From: Mesobacillus boroniphilus
GTDB lineage: Bacteria; Bacillota; Bacilli; Bacillales; Cytobacillaceae
DNA length: 64,000 nt
Direction: 5' to 3'
Assembly: GCF_018424685.1 (NCBI RefSeq)
Contig: NZ_QTKX01000001.1
Coordinates: 2,418,001-2,482,000 of the forward strand
Shown piece after piece: positions 1 through 8,521 of this stretch; within the stretch, counting starts at the first letter, position 1; each line of letters begins with the position of its first letter. Both the position numbers and the translations under genes were made by a program. The notes under the pieces were generated by a model. The model saw nothing but the letters and a program-made list of their open reading frames with translations. It was not told the DNA's origin and did not search any database.

Positions 1-156
1 GGTTTGTATATTGCTAGATTCAGACTGGGGTGCTGGACGTTTCGTTACAGTCAAAAAATCTGATTTGTCATCAGTGATCCCGGATCCATCCATGATTTCT
101 TTCGCTTCAGATTGAGATGGTACATTGTCCCGATCTTTAAAATCATCCGAATTCAT
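1..156 (-). CDS. yteJ: N-terminal part of an RDD-family membrane protein (YteJ-like), truncated by the window edge
   Basis: The reading frame opens with ATG at 156-154 and stays open for 52 codons to the window edge. A good ribosome binding site (AAGGAGGC, about 163-170 on the minus strand) overlaps the stop codon of sppA. The visible residues start MNSDDFKDRDNVPSQSEAK and are polar and acidic with no membrane segment yet, as expected for a cytosolic leader before a membrane domain. The name rests on gene order: in B. subtilis yteJ lies directly downstream of sppA and has a role in controlling SppA. The RDD domain itself is outside the window, so the identification is inferred. Confidence 0.6.
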   Translation of the reverse strand, partial: MNSDDFKDRDNVPSQSEAKEIMDGSGITDDKSDFLTVTKRPAPQSESSNIQT

Positions 157-169
157 TTTTTATGCCTCC

Positions 170-1180
170 TTATTCCGCATATAAATACATTAGGCGTGGA
201 GAATTAGGCTGGGACAATAACTTCATTAAGCCTGCCATTTCTGCGTCTTTCCCCATGAACTTTTGAGCTCCCATGCTGAAGAACGAGCCAAAACCCATGC
301 TTTCTGAGTACTTTACGACAGTAGCATCGCCAAGCTTTTCATCCTTCCTGACACTCTCGATGACATCATCAAGGTAACCAAATCCGTCGATCAAATGCAG
401 CTGCTTCGCCTGACGTCCATCATAAATCCGGCCATCCGCAATTTTCTTGACCTGTTCAATAGACATATCGCGTCCTTCTGAAATAACTTTGACAAATCCC
501 TCATATGAGTTGTCGATCATCGATTGGAGGATTTCTCGCTCATCCTCTGTCATTGGTCTCGAAGGGCTCATAATATCCTTGTATGGTCCACTTTTGATTG
601 TCGTGAATTCAACTCCATACTTTTCTGCAAGCCCGGCATAATTAACTCCCTGCATGATGACACCCAGCGATCCAGTAAGCGTTTCAGGGCTTGCAAAAAT
701 TTTGTCAGCGGGCGCAGATACATAATAACCTCCAGAAGCGGCCATTGATCCCATTGACACGTAAATCGGCTTTTCCGTTTCCTTCTGGATTTCCTTGATT
801 TTGTCATGAATTTGCGCACTTTCCACGACGCCGCCTCCAGGAGAGTTCACTTGAAGGATGATAGCCTTAACATCTTCTGCTTCCTTGACATAATCAAGCT
901 GTTCCATAAAAGCTTTATGATTGTATAGTGGACTTTCAAAGAATGATTCAGCATCTCCCGTATCCTGGATCACCCCATTGATGGACAATACCGCTATTTT
1001 GCTCAGCATGTCACCTTCTTCGATAATTTCTTCCGCAAACAGTTCTTCCGATACTGCAAACATATCCGTAAAAGCATTTTCTGCGTCACTGAAAGCGAAT
1101 GTAGACAGAAGATTAATAACTGTTGATGCAATGAATAATCCGACGGCTATCCCTAAAGCAGCCCACCTTTTACCATTCAT
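170..1180 (-). CDS. sppA: Signal peptide peptidase SppA
   Basis: Membrane-anchored Ser/Lys protease of 336 aa that degrades signal peptides left after preprotein processing; in B. subtilis it is also linked to resistance to antimicrobial peptides. Residues about 8-28 form one N-terminal membrane anchor, and the rest is the extracytoplasmic ClpP/crotonase-fold protease domain. The nucleophile is Ser149 in GSMAASGGYY and the general base is Lys201 in GPYKD; the spacing matches Ser147/Lys199 of B. subtilis SppA. The oxyanion-side motif VNSPGGGVVES is at 111-121. The length equals the short Gram-positive form, not the double-length E. coli form. The start ATG follows a purine-rich site (AAGGGGGC). 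It forms an operon with yteJ, whose ribosome binding site overlaps the sppA stop, and is divergent from nadK. Confidence 0.95.
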   Translation of the reverse strand: MNGKRWAALGIAVGLFIASTVINLLSTFAFSDAENAFTDMFAVSEELFAEEIIEEGDMLSKIAVLSINGVIQDTGDAESFFESPLYNHKAFMEQLDYVKEAEDVKAIILQVNSPGGGVVESAQIHDKIKEIQKETEKPIYVSMGSMAASGGYYVSAPADKIFASPETLTGSLGVIMQGVNYAGLAEKYGVEFTTIKSGPYKDIMSPSRPMTEDEREILQSMIDNSYEGFVKVISEGRDMSIEQVKKIADGRIYDGRQAKQLHLIDGFGYLDDVIESVRKDEKLGDATVVKYSESMGFGSFFSMGAQKFMGKDAEMAGLMKLLSQPNSPRLMYLYAE

Positions 1181-1324
1181 CTTGAAGCCCCCTTGTAAGT
1201 TTCTCGTACTTTCAAAACCTTATGAAAAAATGATAAACTGATGTCAATAACATTTATTTTAGCAAAAGTTTTTAAAAGTGGGTAAAAATATGGAAGAAAT
1301 ACATAATGTTTGGAGGAATTTATA

Positions 1325-2125
1325 ATGCCAGATCGCCGCAATATTTATTTTCACCATAAACCAGACACAACCATGCTGGAAAAAGTTGAGCCTATTTATG
1401 AACTTGCTCGCCGCTATGATTTCAATATCGTGAACGACCATCGCACCGCAAATATCATCGTAAGCATTGGTGATGATGGTACCTTCCTGCAGGCTGTCAG
1501 AAAGACCGGATTCCGAGATGATTGCTTGTATGCCGGTATTTCAGTCACTGGGTCCTTGAATATGTACTGCGATTTCCATCTTGAAGATACTGATAAAATG
1601 ATTGAAGCGATCACCACTGCACAAATCGAAGTCAGGCGCTACCCGACCATTGAGGTTACAATCGATGGAGATACAACATTTGGCTGCTTGAACGAGTTCA
1701 GCGTCCGTTCAGCAATCATCAAAGCTTTTGTGATGGATGTATTTATCGACGACAAGCATTTTGAAACCTTCCGCGGTGACGGAATGATCGTCGCAACTCC
1801 TACCGGAAGCACGGCGTATAACAAGTCTGTCAATGGAGCAGTTGTTGATCCACTGCTGCCATGCATGCAGGTGAGCGAGCTCGCTTCAGTTAACAATAAC
1901 CATTACCGTACCCTAGGCTCATCCTTCATCCTTAGCGGTGACAGGAAGCTTACCTTCAAGGTTGCCCAGGACGGAAATGATTATCCAATCATGGGAATGG
2001 ATAACGAAGCACTGAGCATCCAGCATGTCGAAAAATTCGATGTGAAACTGAGCAACAAAATCATTAAGACTGTCAAACTCAAGGACAACTCTTTCTGGGA
2101 AAAAGTTAAGAGAACTTTTCTATAA
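1325..2125 (+). CDS. nadK: NAD kinase, NadK2/YtdI type
   Basis: ATP-dependent phosphorylation of NAD to NADP, cytosolic, 266 aa. The NAD kinase signature is present as GDDGTFLQAV (residues 49-58); the usual GGDGT is GDDGT here, as in the second Bacillus NAD kinase (YtdI). The second conserved stretch, GDGMIVATPTGSTAYNKSV, contains the NAD-binding T/S-rich loop. I placed the start at ATG 1325 because the upstream in-frame TTG at 1310 lies inside the ribosome binding site TTGGAGGAA. A strong symmetrical terminator follows. The gene is divergent from sppA and convergent with rarD. Confidence 0.95.
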   Translation: MPDRRNIYFHHKPDTTMLEKVEPIYELARRYDFNIVNDHRTANIIVSIGDDGTFLQAVRKTGFRDDCLYAGISVTGSLNMYCDFHLEDTDKMIEAITTAQIEVRRYPTIEVTIDGDTTFGCLNEFSVRSAIIKAFVMDVFIDDKHFETFRGDGMIVATPTGSTAYNKSVNGAVVDPLLPCMQVSELASVNNNHYRTLGSSFILSGDRKLTFKVAQDGNDYPIMGMDNEALSIQHVEKFDVKLSNKIIKTVKLKDNSFWEKVKRTFL

Positions 2126-2127
2126 GC

Positions 2128-2158
2128 AAAAAGAGCTGCGGAATTCCGCAGCTCTTTT
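2128..2158. terminator. Bidirectional intrinsic terminator between nadK and rarD
   Basis: Nearly perfect palindrome AAGAGCTGCGG / CCGCAGCTCTT with A-rich and T-rich flanks on the two sides, placed just after the nadK stop, so it can work for both convergent genes. Confidence 0.9.
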
Positions 2159-2201
2159 GTTCGTAATCTTTGTTGCTTTCTAAAAAATAAGTAAACAGCC
2201 T

Positions 2202-3137
2202 TTACATTGGCAGTCCTTTTTCTTTTTTCCACTTAATTGTCAATGCTGCTGCCAGCTTTGTCCTTGATAAAGAGTAAAGAATCAATGCCGACCAGATAAA
2301 GGTAAAGGCAAGCAGGTGGACTGTCGAGAATGTTTCGTAATAGACGAAAACTCCAAGAATCAGCGTCAATGTTGGTGCAATATATTGCAGGATACCAAGT
2401 GTTGCGAGCGGAATCCTTTGCGCTCCTTTGGCGAAAAATAGCAGAGGAACTGCAGTAGCCGCCCCTGCACCTGCGAGCAACAAGGTAGTCGACAATGAGC
2501 CGGCAAACAGTGAGTTCGTTCCCTGGTTTAGGAGGTAGGCAATATAAATGGCTGCGAGCGGCATAACGACCAATGTTTCTAGCGCAAGCCCGACAGCAGA
2601 ATCTACTTTAATCAATTTCTTCGCCAACCCGTAGAGGCCAAAGGATATTGCGAGTGATAAAGCAATCCAAGGGAATTGTCCGTAGGAAATTGTCATGATC
2701 AACACACCGATTGCTGCCAGCCCGAACGATACATATTGCAGCAAGGATAGGCGTTCCTTCAGGAATACCATACCAAGAAGGACACTTACGAGCGGATTGA
2801 TATAATAGCCAAGGCTTGCTTCGATCATCTGGTCTGTATTCACAGCCCAAATATACATGAACCAATTCATACTGATTAGCATTGATGCCACAGCCAGGGC
2901 GGCTAATTGCTTTTTGTTTTGGGCCAGCCCGCGCAATGTCCCTGTAAAAAGCCCCCATTTCTTATTAAGGACCAGAATTACAGCGATGAAGAAAAACGAC
3001 CAGAATACACGATTAGCCAGGATTTCATCAGCGTTTACATGATCTAAAAGCTTCCAATAAACTGGAAGAAATCCCCATAATATATAAGAAAAAGCTGCGT
3101 ATAGGACACCAGCTTGTTGTTCGGTCCTTTTATCCAT
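2202..3137 (-). CDS. rarD: EamA-family transporter, RarD type
   Basis: Integral membrane protein of 311 aa in the drug/metabolite transporter superfamily. The sequence is hydrophobic throughout, with about ten membrane segments in two EamA halves. The N-terminus (YAAFSYILWGFLPVYWK, from about residue 13) and the FWSFFFIAVIL stretch are typical of RarD. Substrate is not established for this family; the old link to chloramphenicol sensitivity comes from E. coli, so no function is inferred beyond transport. ATG at 3137 follows GGGGGCTG. The gene appears monocistronic and shares a terminator with nadK. Confidence 0.85.
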   Translation of the reverse strand: MDKRTEQQAGVLYAAFSYILWGFLPVYWKLLDHVNADEILANRVFWSFFFIAVILVLNKKWGLFTGTLRGLAQNKKQLAALAVASMLISMNWFMYIWAVNTDQMIEASLGYYINPLVSVLLGMVFLKERLSLLQYVSFGLAAIGVLIMTISYGQFPWIALSLAISFGLYGLAKKLIKVDSAVGLALETLVVMPLAAIYIAYLLNQGTNSLFAGSLSTTLLLAGAGAATAVPLLFFAKGAQRIPLATLGILQYIAPTLTLILGVFVYYETFSTVHLLAFTFIWSALILYSLSRTKLAAALTIKWKKEKGLPM

Positions 3138-3261
3138 CCGAACAGCCCCCTAATCTTTCTAGACTCGAAATAATATCATTATAAAGGGGAAAGCTGCGGA
3201 CTGACAATCTTTTTTTAGGACCAATAACAGACAATTTATGCAAACTGGTTAATGCCATAAA

Positions 3262-3290
3262 GCAAAATAACCCCGACTGGGTTATTTTGC
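3262..3290 (-). terminator. Terminator overlapping the end of the HesB-like gene
   Basis: Inverted repeat GCAAAATAACCC / GGGTTATTTTGC with a short loop. It overlaps the last codons and stop of the minus-strand gene at 3282-3602; because it is symmetrical, it could act in both directions. Confidence 0.7.
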
Positions 3291-3602
3291 TTTTCGTGGT
3301 TTAAGCTTAAAGTTATAGCCAAATGTCTCTTCGGCAGAGGATATTTTATAGCCGAACCCTGACTTGAAATCCAAAAATATTTGACTTGGAAGAGATTCCA
3401 GCGATTTCTTTGGTACAAAAAAATTAATACCGCTTTCTGTAATCATTTCATCATCAGCCTGCTTTTCTTCTATTTGCAGTTGAATGTCCGTAGCGATCGA
3501 ACATGTCCCAACAAACTCTGCTAAAATTCTTATTCCTTCTCTATCGCCAAATTGGACCTTGTTTAACTCTTCCAAAGCAGCGTCTCTAATTTCGATATTC
3601 AT
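3282..3602 (-). CDS. HesB/IscA-like (iron-sulfur biogenesis family) protein
   Basis: Small cytosolic protein of 106 aa. The start is ATG 3602 (MNIEIRDAALEELNKVQ), preceded by AAAGGATG; an upstream in-frame ATG lacks a ribosome binding site. It shows the Fe-S_biosyn beta fold (GIRILAEFVGTCSIATDIQL, then SGINFFVPKKSLESL) but only the first cysteine (GTC) and not the C-terminal CxC pair of true A-type Fe-S scaffolds. Members of this short cysteine-poor group (for example YneR/YqkB in B. subtilis) have no firm function, so scaffold activity should not be assumed. The gene sits alone between rarD and the acyl-CoA synthetase. Confidence 0.7.
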   Translation of the reverse strand: MNIEIRDAALEELNKVQFGDREGIRILAEFVGTCSIATDIQLQIEEKQADDEMITESGINFFVPKKSLESLPSQIFLDFKSGFGYKISSAEETFGYNFKLKPRKAK

Positions 3603-3691
3603 AATTGATCTCATCCTTTCTAAATTAAATATACCCAAGTTTTCATCCTCAACGCATTCTCTAACTTTACATAAGGACTTAACCTAAATAC

Positions 3692-3715
3692 AAAAAGCAG
3701 ACCAAACGGCCTGCC
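3692..3715 (-). terminator. Terminator of the acyl-CoA synthetase gene
   Basis: On the minus strand a GCAGGCC/GGTCTGC hairpin is followed by TTTTT, 15 bp after the stop codon of the gene at 3730-5310. Confidence 0.75.
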
Positions 3716-3729
3716 TCTTGTTACATTAT

Positions 3730-5310
3730 TTATTTTGCGCCTTCCAATTCCTTTTTGCGTAATTCTATCCGGCGAATTTTACCGGAAGTGGTTTTTGGTA
3801 GTTCTTCAAGGAACTCTATCTTTCTTGGATACTTGTATGGTGCCGTCAATTCCTTCACATGCTGCTGCAGCTCAGCAACAAGGTTTTCCTGTTCAGGGCT
3901 GACGCCTTCACGCAGGACAACAAAGGCTTTTACGATATGGCCACGGATTTCATCCGGCGATGCTACTACAGCACATTCTTTTACATAAGGATGTTTAACA
4001 AGTGCATCCTCAACTTCGAAAGGCCCGATTGTATAGCCAGAGCTGATGATGATGTCATCGCCGCGCCCCTCAAACCAGAAGTAGCCTTCTTCATCTTTGC
4101 TCGCTTTGTCCCCTGTTACGTAGTAATCGCCACGGAACTGCATTGCTGTCCGCTCTGGATCCTTGTAATAGTTCTTGAACAACGCTGGCGTTTCAATATG
4201 GACAGCAATGTCCCCGACTTCACCAGGAGCACAAGGCTCACCATCTTCATTAATAATCTCGACTCGGTTTCCAGGTGTTGGCTTGCCCATCGACCCTGGT
4301 CTTAATTCCATTCCTTTCGTCACGCCGACAAGCAATGTATTTTCTGTCTGTCCATAACCGTCGCGAACCTCAACATTGAAATGTTTTTTAAATGTATCGA
4401 TTACTTCACGGTTAAGCGGTTCTCCCGCGGATACGGCACTGTGAAGTCCAGGCAGATTATAATCTCTTAAGTTTTCTACCTTCGCCATTAGACGATATTC
4501 CGTCGGTGTGCAGCAAAGGACATTCACATTGTATTTTTGTAGAAGTGATAAATACTTTTGTGGCTCGAATTTCCCCTGGTAAACCAGGCCAGTTGCTCCG
4601 GTTCCCATAACAGATAAAAACGGACTCCAGATCCATTTTTGCCAGCCAGGACCTGCAGTGGCCCAGACATTGTCACCTTCCTCGATGCCAAGCCAGTTTG
4701 TCGCTGCTGTGCGAAGATGCGCATATGCCCAACCATGTGTATGGACAACTCCTTTTGGATTGCCAGTCGTTCCTGAGGTATAGCTAAGAAATGCCATGTC
4801 ATCTCTTTCTGTATCTGCCAGCGGAAGTTCCTCCGATGCCGTTTCCATTTCTGCATCCAGATGGATCCATCCTTCTTTTTCATCTCCAATAACGAACTTA
4901 GGCAGTTTATCCGCTTCCTCGATTCCAGCGAATTCCTCTGCAAAAGGAGCATAGCTAACGACCGCTTTTACATCGCCATGGTTGATCCGGTATTGAAAAT
5001 CTTTCGTTCTAAGCATTTCCGAACTAGGGATGACAACTAACCCCATTTTCAAGGATGCAATATAAACCTGATAGGCTTCAATCAATCTCGGGACGACGAC
5101 CAAAACAACGTCACCCTTCTGCAAGCCATGTTTCAAGAAAACGTTTCCAATCTTATTCGCATTATTCAGAAGTTCCCGGTATGTAATTTCTTTTGTGCTG
5201 CCTGCTTCATTTTCCCAGATAATCGCTTTTCTTTCCTGGTCCTGAGCATAACGCTCCATTTCAGATACAAGATTATACTTTTGTGGCGCAATCAATTGTT
5301 CCCTGTTCAT
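3730..5310 (-). CDS. mbcS: Acyl-CoA synthetase, MbcS (YtcI) type
   Basis: AMP-forming acyl-CoA ligase of 526 aa, cytosolic. The AMP-binding P-loop is SYTSGTTGNPKGVVH; the A8/hinge region is YYVTGDKASKDEEGYFWFEGR; the catalytic lysine is K511 in PKTTSGKIRR. It resembles the branched/medium-chain acyl-CoA synthetase MbcS that lets Bacillus use exogenous 2-methylbutyrate or isobutyrate for branched fatty acids, and is encoded at the ytcI position next to sspA. Substrate is inferred from family and position; a propionyl- or other short-chain acyl-CoA synthetase is possible. It is distinct from the acsA product in this window (22724-24442). ATG at 5310 follows GGGGGAAGAGT. Confidence 0.8.
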   Translation of the reverse strand: MNREQLIAPQKYNLVSEMERYAQDQERKAIIWENEAGSTKEITYRELLNNANKIGNVFLKHGLQKGDVVLVVVPRLIEAYQVYIASLKMGLVVIPSSEMLRTKDFQYRINHGDVKAVVSYAPFAEEFAGIEEADKLPKFVIGDEKEGWIHLDAEMETASEELPLADTERDDMAFLSYTSGTTGNPKGVVHTHGWAYAHLRTAATNWLGIEEGDNVWATAGPGWQKWIWSPFLSVMGTGATGLVYQGKFEPQKYLSLLQKYNVNVLCCTPTEYRLMAKVENLRDYNLPGLHSAVSAGEPLNREVIDTFKKHFNVEVRDGYGQTENTLLVGVTKGMELRPGSMGKPTPGNRVEIINEDGEPCAPGEVGDIAVHIETPALFKNYYKDPERTAMQFRGDYYVTGDKASKDEEGYFWFEGRGDDIIISSGYTIGPFEVEDALVKHPYVKECAVVASPDEIRGHIVKAFVVLREGVSPEQENLVAELQQHVKELTAPYKYPRKIEFLEELPKTTSGKIRRIELRKKELEGAK

Positions 5311-5450
5311 ACTCTTCCCCCTAATAATGTTTTAAGGCTGGCTTCGCTGATGCGACTACTTGCCTTCTTATCCCCAATCCCTATTATACAAAATTATTTA
5401 AAAATTTAAAATTATATGATAACACTTTTTCAATATAATAATCTTTTCCA

Positions 5451-5481
5451 CAAAAAAAGAGCAGGGCATCTGCCCTGCTCC
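5451..5481 (-). terminator. Terminator of sspA
   Basis: Hairpin GAGCAGGGCA / TGCCCTGCTC followed on the minus strand by a run of T, 26 bp beyond the sspA stop codon. Confidence 0.9.
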
Positions 5482-5506
5482 TTGTAGCCATATTATTAAT
5501 TTTTAA

Positions 5507-5713
5507 TTAGCGAGAGAATCCGCCACCAAGTTGTTGTTCAGCCATTTGAACCAAACGCTTAGTGATCTCTCCACCTACAGAACCGTTAGCGCGAGAAGTA
5601 GTTTCTCCGCCTAGCTGAACACCAAATTCAGTAGCGATTTCGTACTTCATTTGGTCAAGAGCTTGTGATACTCCAGGTACTAGAAGTTGATTTGAGCTGT
5701 TGTTGTTTGCCAT
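5507..5713 (-). CDS. sspA: Small acid-soluble spore protein, alpha/beta type
   Basis: A 68-aa DNA-binding protein of the forespore that coats the chromosome, shifts it toward an A-like form and protects it from UV and heat. The family pattern is complete: [20 protein letters not shown], the GPR protease cleavage region TEFGVQLGG, and [20 protein letters not shown]. Start is ATG 5713 after AAGGAGGTGAAACAC. The sigma-G-like promoter and strong terminator make it monocistronic. Position beside thiI matches sspA of B. subtilis, which supports the symbol. Confidence 0.95.
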   Translation of the reverse strand: MANNNSSNQLLVPGVSQALDQMKYEIATEFGVQLGGETTSRANGSVGGEITKRLVQMAEQQLGGGFSR

Positions 5714-5735
5714 GTGTTTCACCTCCTTGTGAGTA

Positions 5736-5766
5736 TAGAATGTGTAGAAACACATGGCTTAATTCA
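5736..5766 (-). promoter_or_regulatory. Sigma-G-like promoter of sspA
   Basis: On the minus strand TGAATT (5766-5761), an 18-bp spacer and CATTCTA (5742-5736). These match the forespore sigma-G consensus (about TGAATA and CATACTA) at 5/6 and 6/7 positions, as expected for a SASP gene. Confidence 0.75.
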
Positions 5767-5810
5767 ATTCTTTAACTGGTAATTGTTCACAAATTTTTAA
5801 CAATCTAAAA

Positions 5811-5995
5811 GAAAAGCGAAAGCGCCTTGTTCAGCCCCGGCAAGCACTGGAGGGCTGACCGGTGAAGTCGTTCTTTGACTTCATTGGGCGGACCGAAGCG
5901 ACTCAAGGGGCTAGGCGCTGGAGCTGGACAAAGAAAAGCGAAAGCGCCTTGTTCAGCCCCGGCAAGCACTGGAGCTGAACAATTCTCGAAGTTAA
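5811..5995 (+). repeat. Mosaic hairpin element, copy R1: minimal type-A unit plus a truncated second unit
   Basis: This fills the 300-bp gap between sspA and thiI. The first unit (about 5813-5934) is the shortest complete type-A copy. Its 5' arm AAGCGCCT..AGCCCC pairs with the 3' arm GGGGCT AGGCGCTG, and a central hairpin has arms TGAAGTC and GACTTCA around the loop GTTCTTT. At 5935 a second copy begins but jumps from its 5' arm straight to the closing motif (GAGCTGAACAATTCTC), so its central hairpin is deleted. Orientation is called plus for this copy. No ORF and no terminal duplication is evident. Confidence 0.85.
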
Positions 5996-6014
5996 AAATA
6001 TATACTTTCTGTTA

Positions 6015-7223
6015 CTAAAATAAATCATCCATTGAATCGTCTAATCGTTCCGAAGCCGGTTGGAGGATCAAACGCTCGGTTCCCTCAACCGCTTTTTGGA
6101 TTAATTCATCGAAGTCGAAGAAGCTTTCAAAGTTTTGAACCTTATCCAGCTTTGGCTTTGTTTTCGGTGAAGAAGGAACAAAAACGGTACAGCAATCCTC
6201 ATAAGGGCGAATCGATATGTCATGGGTATCGATTTCATGGGCGATATCCATTATCTGAAATTTATCCATCGTAATCAATGGTCTGATGATTGGTGTATTT
6301 GTCACTTCATTAATTGCATACATACTTTCAAGCGTCTGGCTTGCAACCTGCCCAAGACTTTCACCAGTGATGATCGCAAGTCCGCCTTGTTTTTCCCTAA
6401 TGGCGTCTGTTATGCGGAGCATAATTCTCCTTGTCGTTGTCATCGTATAGTTTTCCGGTATTTGTTTGTGGATGGCCTGCTGGATTTCAGTGAACGGTAC
6501 AATATGAAGGGCGAAATGGCCGTTTACCTCAGCCAGTTTTTCCGAAAGGTCGATAACCTTTTGTTTTGCACGCTCACTTGTAAATGGCGGACTGAAGAAA
6601 TGGACGCCTTCAACCTCGAGACCTCTCTTCATTGAAAGATAACCTGCTACAGGACTGTCAATACCCCCAGAAAGCATCAGCATCCCTTTGCCTGCAGAGG
6701 CAGCAGGCATTCCGCCGGCACCCTTTATCGTTTCAGCTGAAATATAGGAAGCTTCTTTCCTGATTTCGATTTGGAGATTTATATCCGGGTTACGAACGTC
6801 CACTTTCAGCCCTTCAATATTCCTTAAGATATGGCCGCCAAATTCAGAATTAATCCCGTTTGTGTCCAATTCAAATGTCTTGTCCGAACGTTTAGCGCTT
6901 ATTTTAAAGGTCTGGCCCGGTTTATGGATTTTCCTGAAAAGCTCAAGAGCAGCATCTTTCATTTTTTCAAGATCTTTGTCAACTTTAACTGCAGGGCTGA
7001 AAGATTGTATCCCGAATATGGCCTTTAGCTTCTCTGCAATCCCTTCGCTATCCTCACCATTTAAAAGGATGAACATGCGGTCACGTTCTGCCTTGATGGT
7101 TGCATTCGGATAGTCGCTTAATGCTCTTTTAATATTTTTTCTTAGACGATCGATGAATTTATTCCTGTTTCTACCTTTAGTCGATATTTCTCCATACCTT
7201 ACCAATATACGGTCATACATCAT
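6015..7223 (-). CDS. thiI: tRNA 4-thiouridine synthase ThiI
   Basis: ATP-dependent sulfurtransferase of 402 aa that makes 4-thiouridine at tRNA position 8. N-terminal ferredoxin-like and THUMP region (residues about 1-165), then a PP-loop ATPase with SGGIDS at 185-190. There is no C-terminal rhodanese domain, as in B. subtilis ThiI, so sulfur is expected directly from the dedicated cysteine desulfurase encoded just upstream. The first ATG overlaps the stop of iscS (ATGA), a sign of translational coupling; a second ATG follows at once, so the protein may be 401 aa. Confidence 0.95.
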   Translation of the reverse strand: MMYDRILVRYGEISTKGRNRNKFIDRLRKNIKRALSDYPNATIKAERDRMFILLNGEDSEGIAEKLKAIFGIQSFSPAVKVDKDLEKMKDAALELFRKIHKPGQTFKISAKRSDKTFELDTNGINSEFGGHILRNIEGLKVDVRNPDINLQIEIRKEASYISAETIKGAGGMPAASAGKGMLMLSGGIDSPVAGYLSMKRGLEVEGVHFFSPPFTSERAKQKVIDLSEKLAEVNGHFALHIVPFTEIQQAIHKQIPENYTMTTTRRIMLRITDAIREKQGGLAIITGESLGQVASQTLESMYAINEVTNTPIIRPLITMDKFQIMDIAHEIDTHDISIRPYEDCCTVFVPSSPKTKPKLDKVQNFESFFDFDELIQKAVEGTERLILQPASERLDDSMDDLF

Positions 7224-8365
7224 TTCTTTACTACCTCGCTTAAATGTTTTACTGTCTCAGCAATTGCCTTTGCGGCTATTTCTGCTTCTTCTACTGTATT
7301 GCTATATGTCAGGCTGACCCTGATCGCGCTTTCCGCTTCATCTTGAGGTACACCCATTGCCAGTAAAGTCTTGCTTGCAGCCTTCTTTTTTGAGGAGCAG
7401 GCGCTTGTTGTTGAAACATATATATTTTTTTCTTCTAGCGCATGCACGAATGTTTCAGCCTTTAATCCCTTGACTGAAAAGTTCAGGATGTGAGGTGCAC
7501 TATTCTCCCTGGGAGTGTGAATGGTAATTCCCTTGATTTGGCTGATTCCACTTCTTAATCTTTCCATCGCAGCTTTCATTTGATTCAGCTTTTCTTTGCT
7601 CTGTTCAAATATCATCCTTAGTGCCTTTGCCATCGCAACCATGCCCGCTACATTTTCTGTCCCGCTCCGCTGCTTCCATTCCTGATTCCCGCCGGAGAAT
7701 AATGGAGACAGGCGGACCCCTTCTTTGATAAACAACGCGCCTGTCCCTTTCAGGCCATGGAATTTATGCCCCGAGATAGTGGATAAATGGATTCCAGCTT
7801 CATAAAAGTCCAATGGCACCTTTCCTGCTCCCTGAACGAAATCAACATGGAAAAACGCTTTTGGATACTTTTTAAGCAAGGTTCCTATTTCCTTTATAGG
7901 CTGAATGGTACCGACTTCATTATTGACATGGATCACTGACACAAGGATGGTATCATCACGCAATTCTTTCTCGATTGATCCTGCGCTGATAAAGCCGTTA
8001 CCATCAGGTTTTACATATGTTATTTCATAGCCAAGCGATTCTAACTGTACCATAGCATTGTGAATGGAAGCATGCTCAATACTTGTGGTAATGATATGCC
8101 TTCCTCTTTCCCGGTGAGCCATTGCGATCCCTTTTACTGCAAGGTTATTGCTTTCCGTTCCTCCGGATGTGAACAGGATCTCTGCTTCCTTTACATTCAG
8201 CAGCTTGGCGACCTGGGAACGTGCCTGCTGAAGGAGCTTCTCTGCCTGGCCGCCGATTTTATGAAGAGATGAAGGATTTCCGAAAAAATCCTCTGAGACC
8301 TTAATAAATGAATCCAATACTTCCTTATAGGGTTTAGTTGTGGCACTGTTGTCTAAGTAAATCAT
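7220..8365 (-). CDS. iscS: Cysteine desulfurase of the NifS/IscS family, dedicated to ThiI (NifZ type)
   Basis: PLP enzyme of 381 aa that converts cysteine to alanine and passes persulfide sulfur to ThiI. PLP lysine is K201 in STISGHKFHG; the persulfide-carrying cysteine is C323 in the mobile loop TTSACSSKKK. Start chosen at ATG 8365 (MIYLDNSATT) after AGGGGGGATTCG; a longer reading from 8389 would place the ribosome binding site inside the gene. Overlap with thiI and the B. subtilis nifZ-thiI pair support a tRNA thiolation role and not general Fe-S assembly. Confidence 0.93.
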   Translation of the reverse strand: MIYLDNSATTKPYKEVLDSFIKVSEDFFGNPSSLHKIGGQAEKLLQQARSQVAKLLNVKEAEILFTSGGTESNNLAVKGIAMAHRERGRHIITTSIEHASIHNAMVQLESLGYEITYVKPDGNGFISAGSIEKELRDDTILVSVIHVNNEVGTIQPIKEIGTLLKKYPKAFFHVDFVQGAGKVPLDFYEAGIHLSTISGHKFHGLKGTGALFIKEGVRLSPLFSGGNQEWKQRSGTENVAGMVAMAKALRMIFEQSKEKLNQMKAAMERLRSGISQIKGITIHTPRENSAPHILNFSVKGLKAETFVHALEEKNIYVSTTSACSSKKKAASKTLLAMGVPQDEAESAIRVSLTYSNTVEEAEIAAKAIAETVKHLSEVVKK

Positions 8366-8483
8366 CGAATCCCCCCTTGTCCAATACATTTATGCTAACT
8401 AAAAATCTTATCATAAGAAGTAATCAATGGAAAATAACCTGGAATTGATTATTAATAGTATTCCCAAAGGGCATGCATCTCCC

Positions 8484-8515
8484 AAAAAAACAGGTCTCCA
8501 TTCGGAGACCTACGT
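8484..8515 (-). terminator. Terminator of ezrA
   Basis: Hairpin GGTCTCC / GGAGACC followed on the minus strand by a T run, immediately after the ezrA stop. Confidence 0.85.
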
Positions 8516-8521
8516 TTTTCA

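Noticed and set aside
3282..3638. Longer start for the HesB-like protein at 3638
   Set aside because: The extra 12 residues lack a ribosome binding site, whereas AAAGGATG precedes ATG 3602, where family similarity begins.
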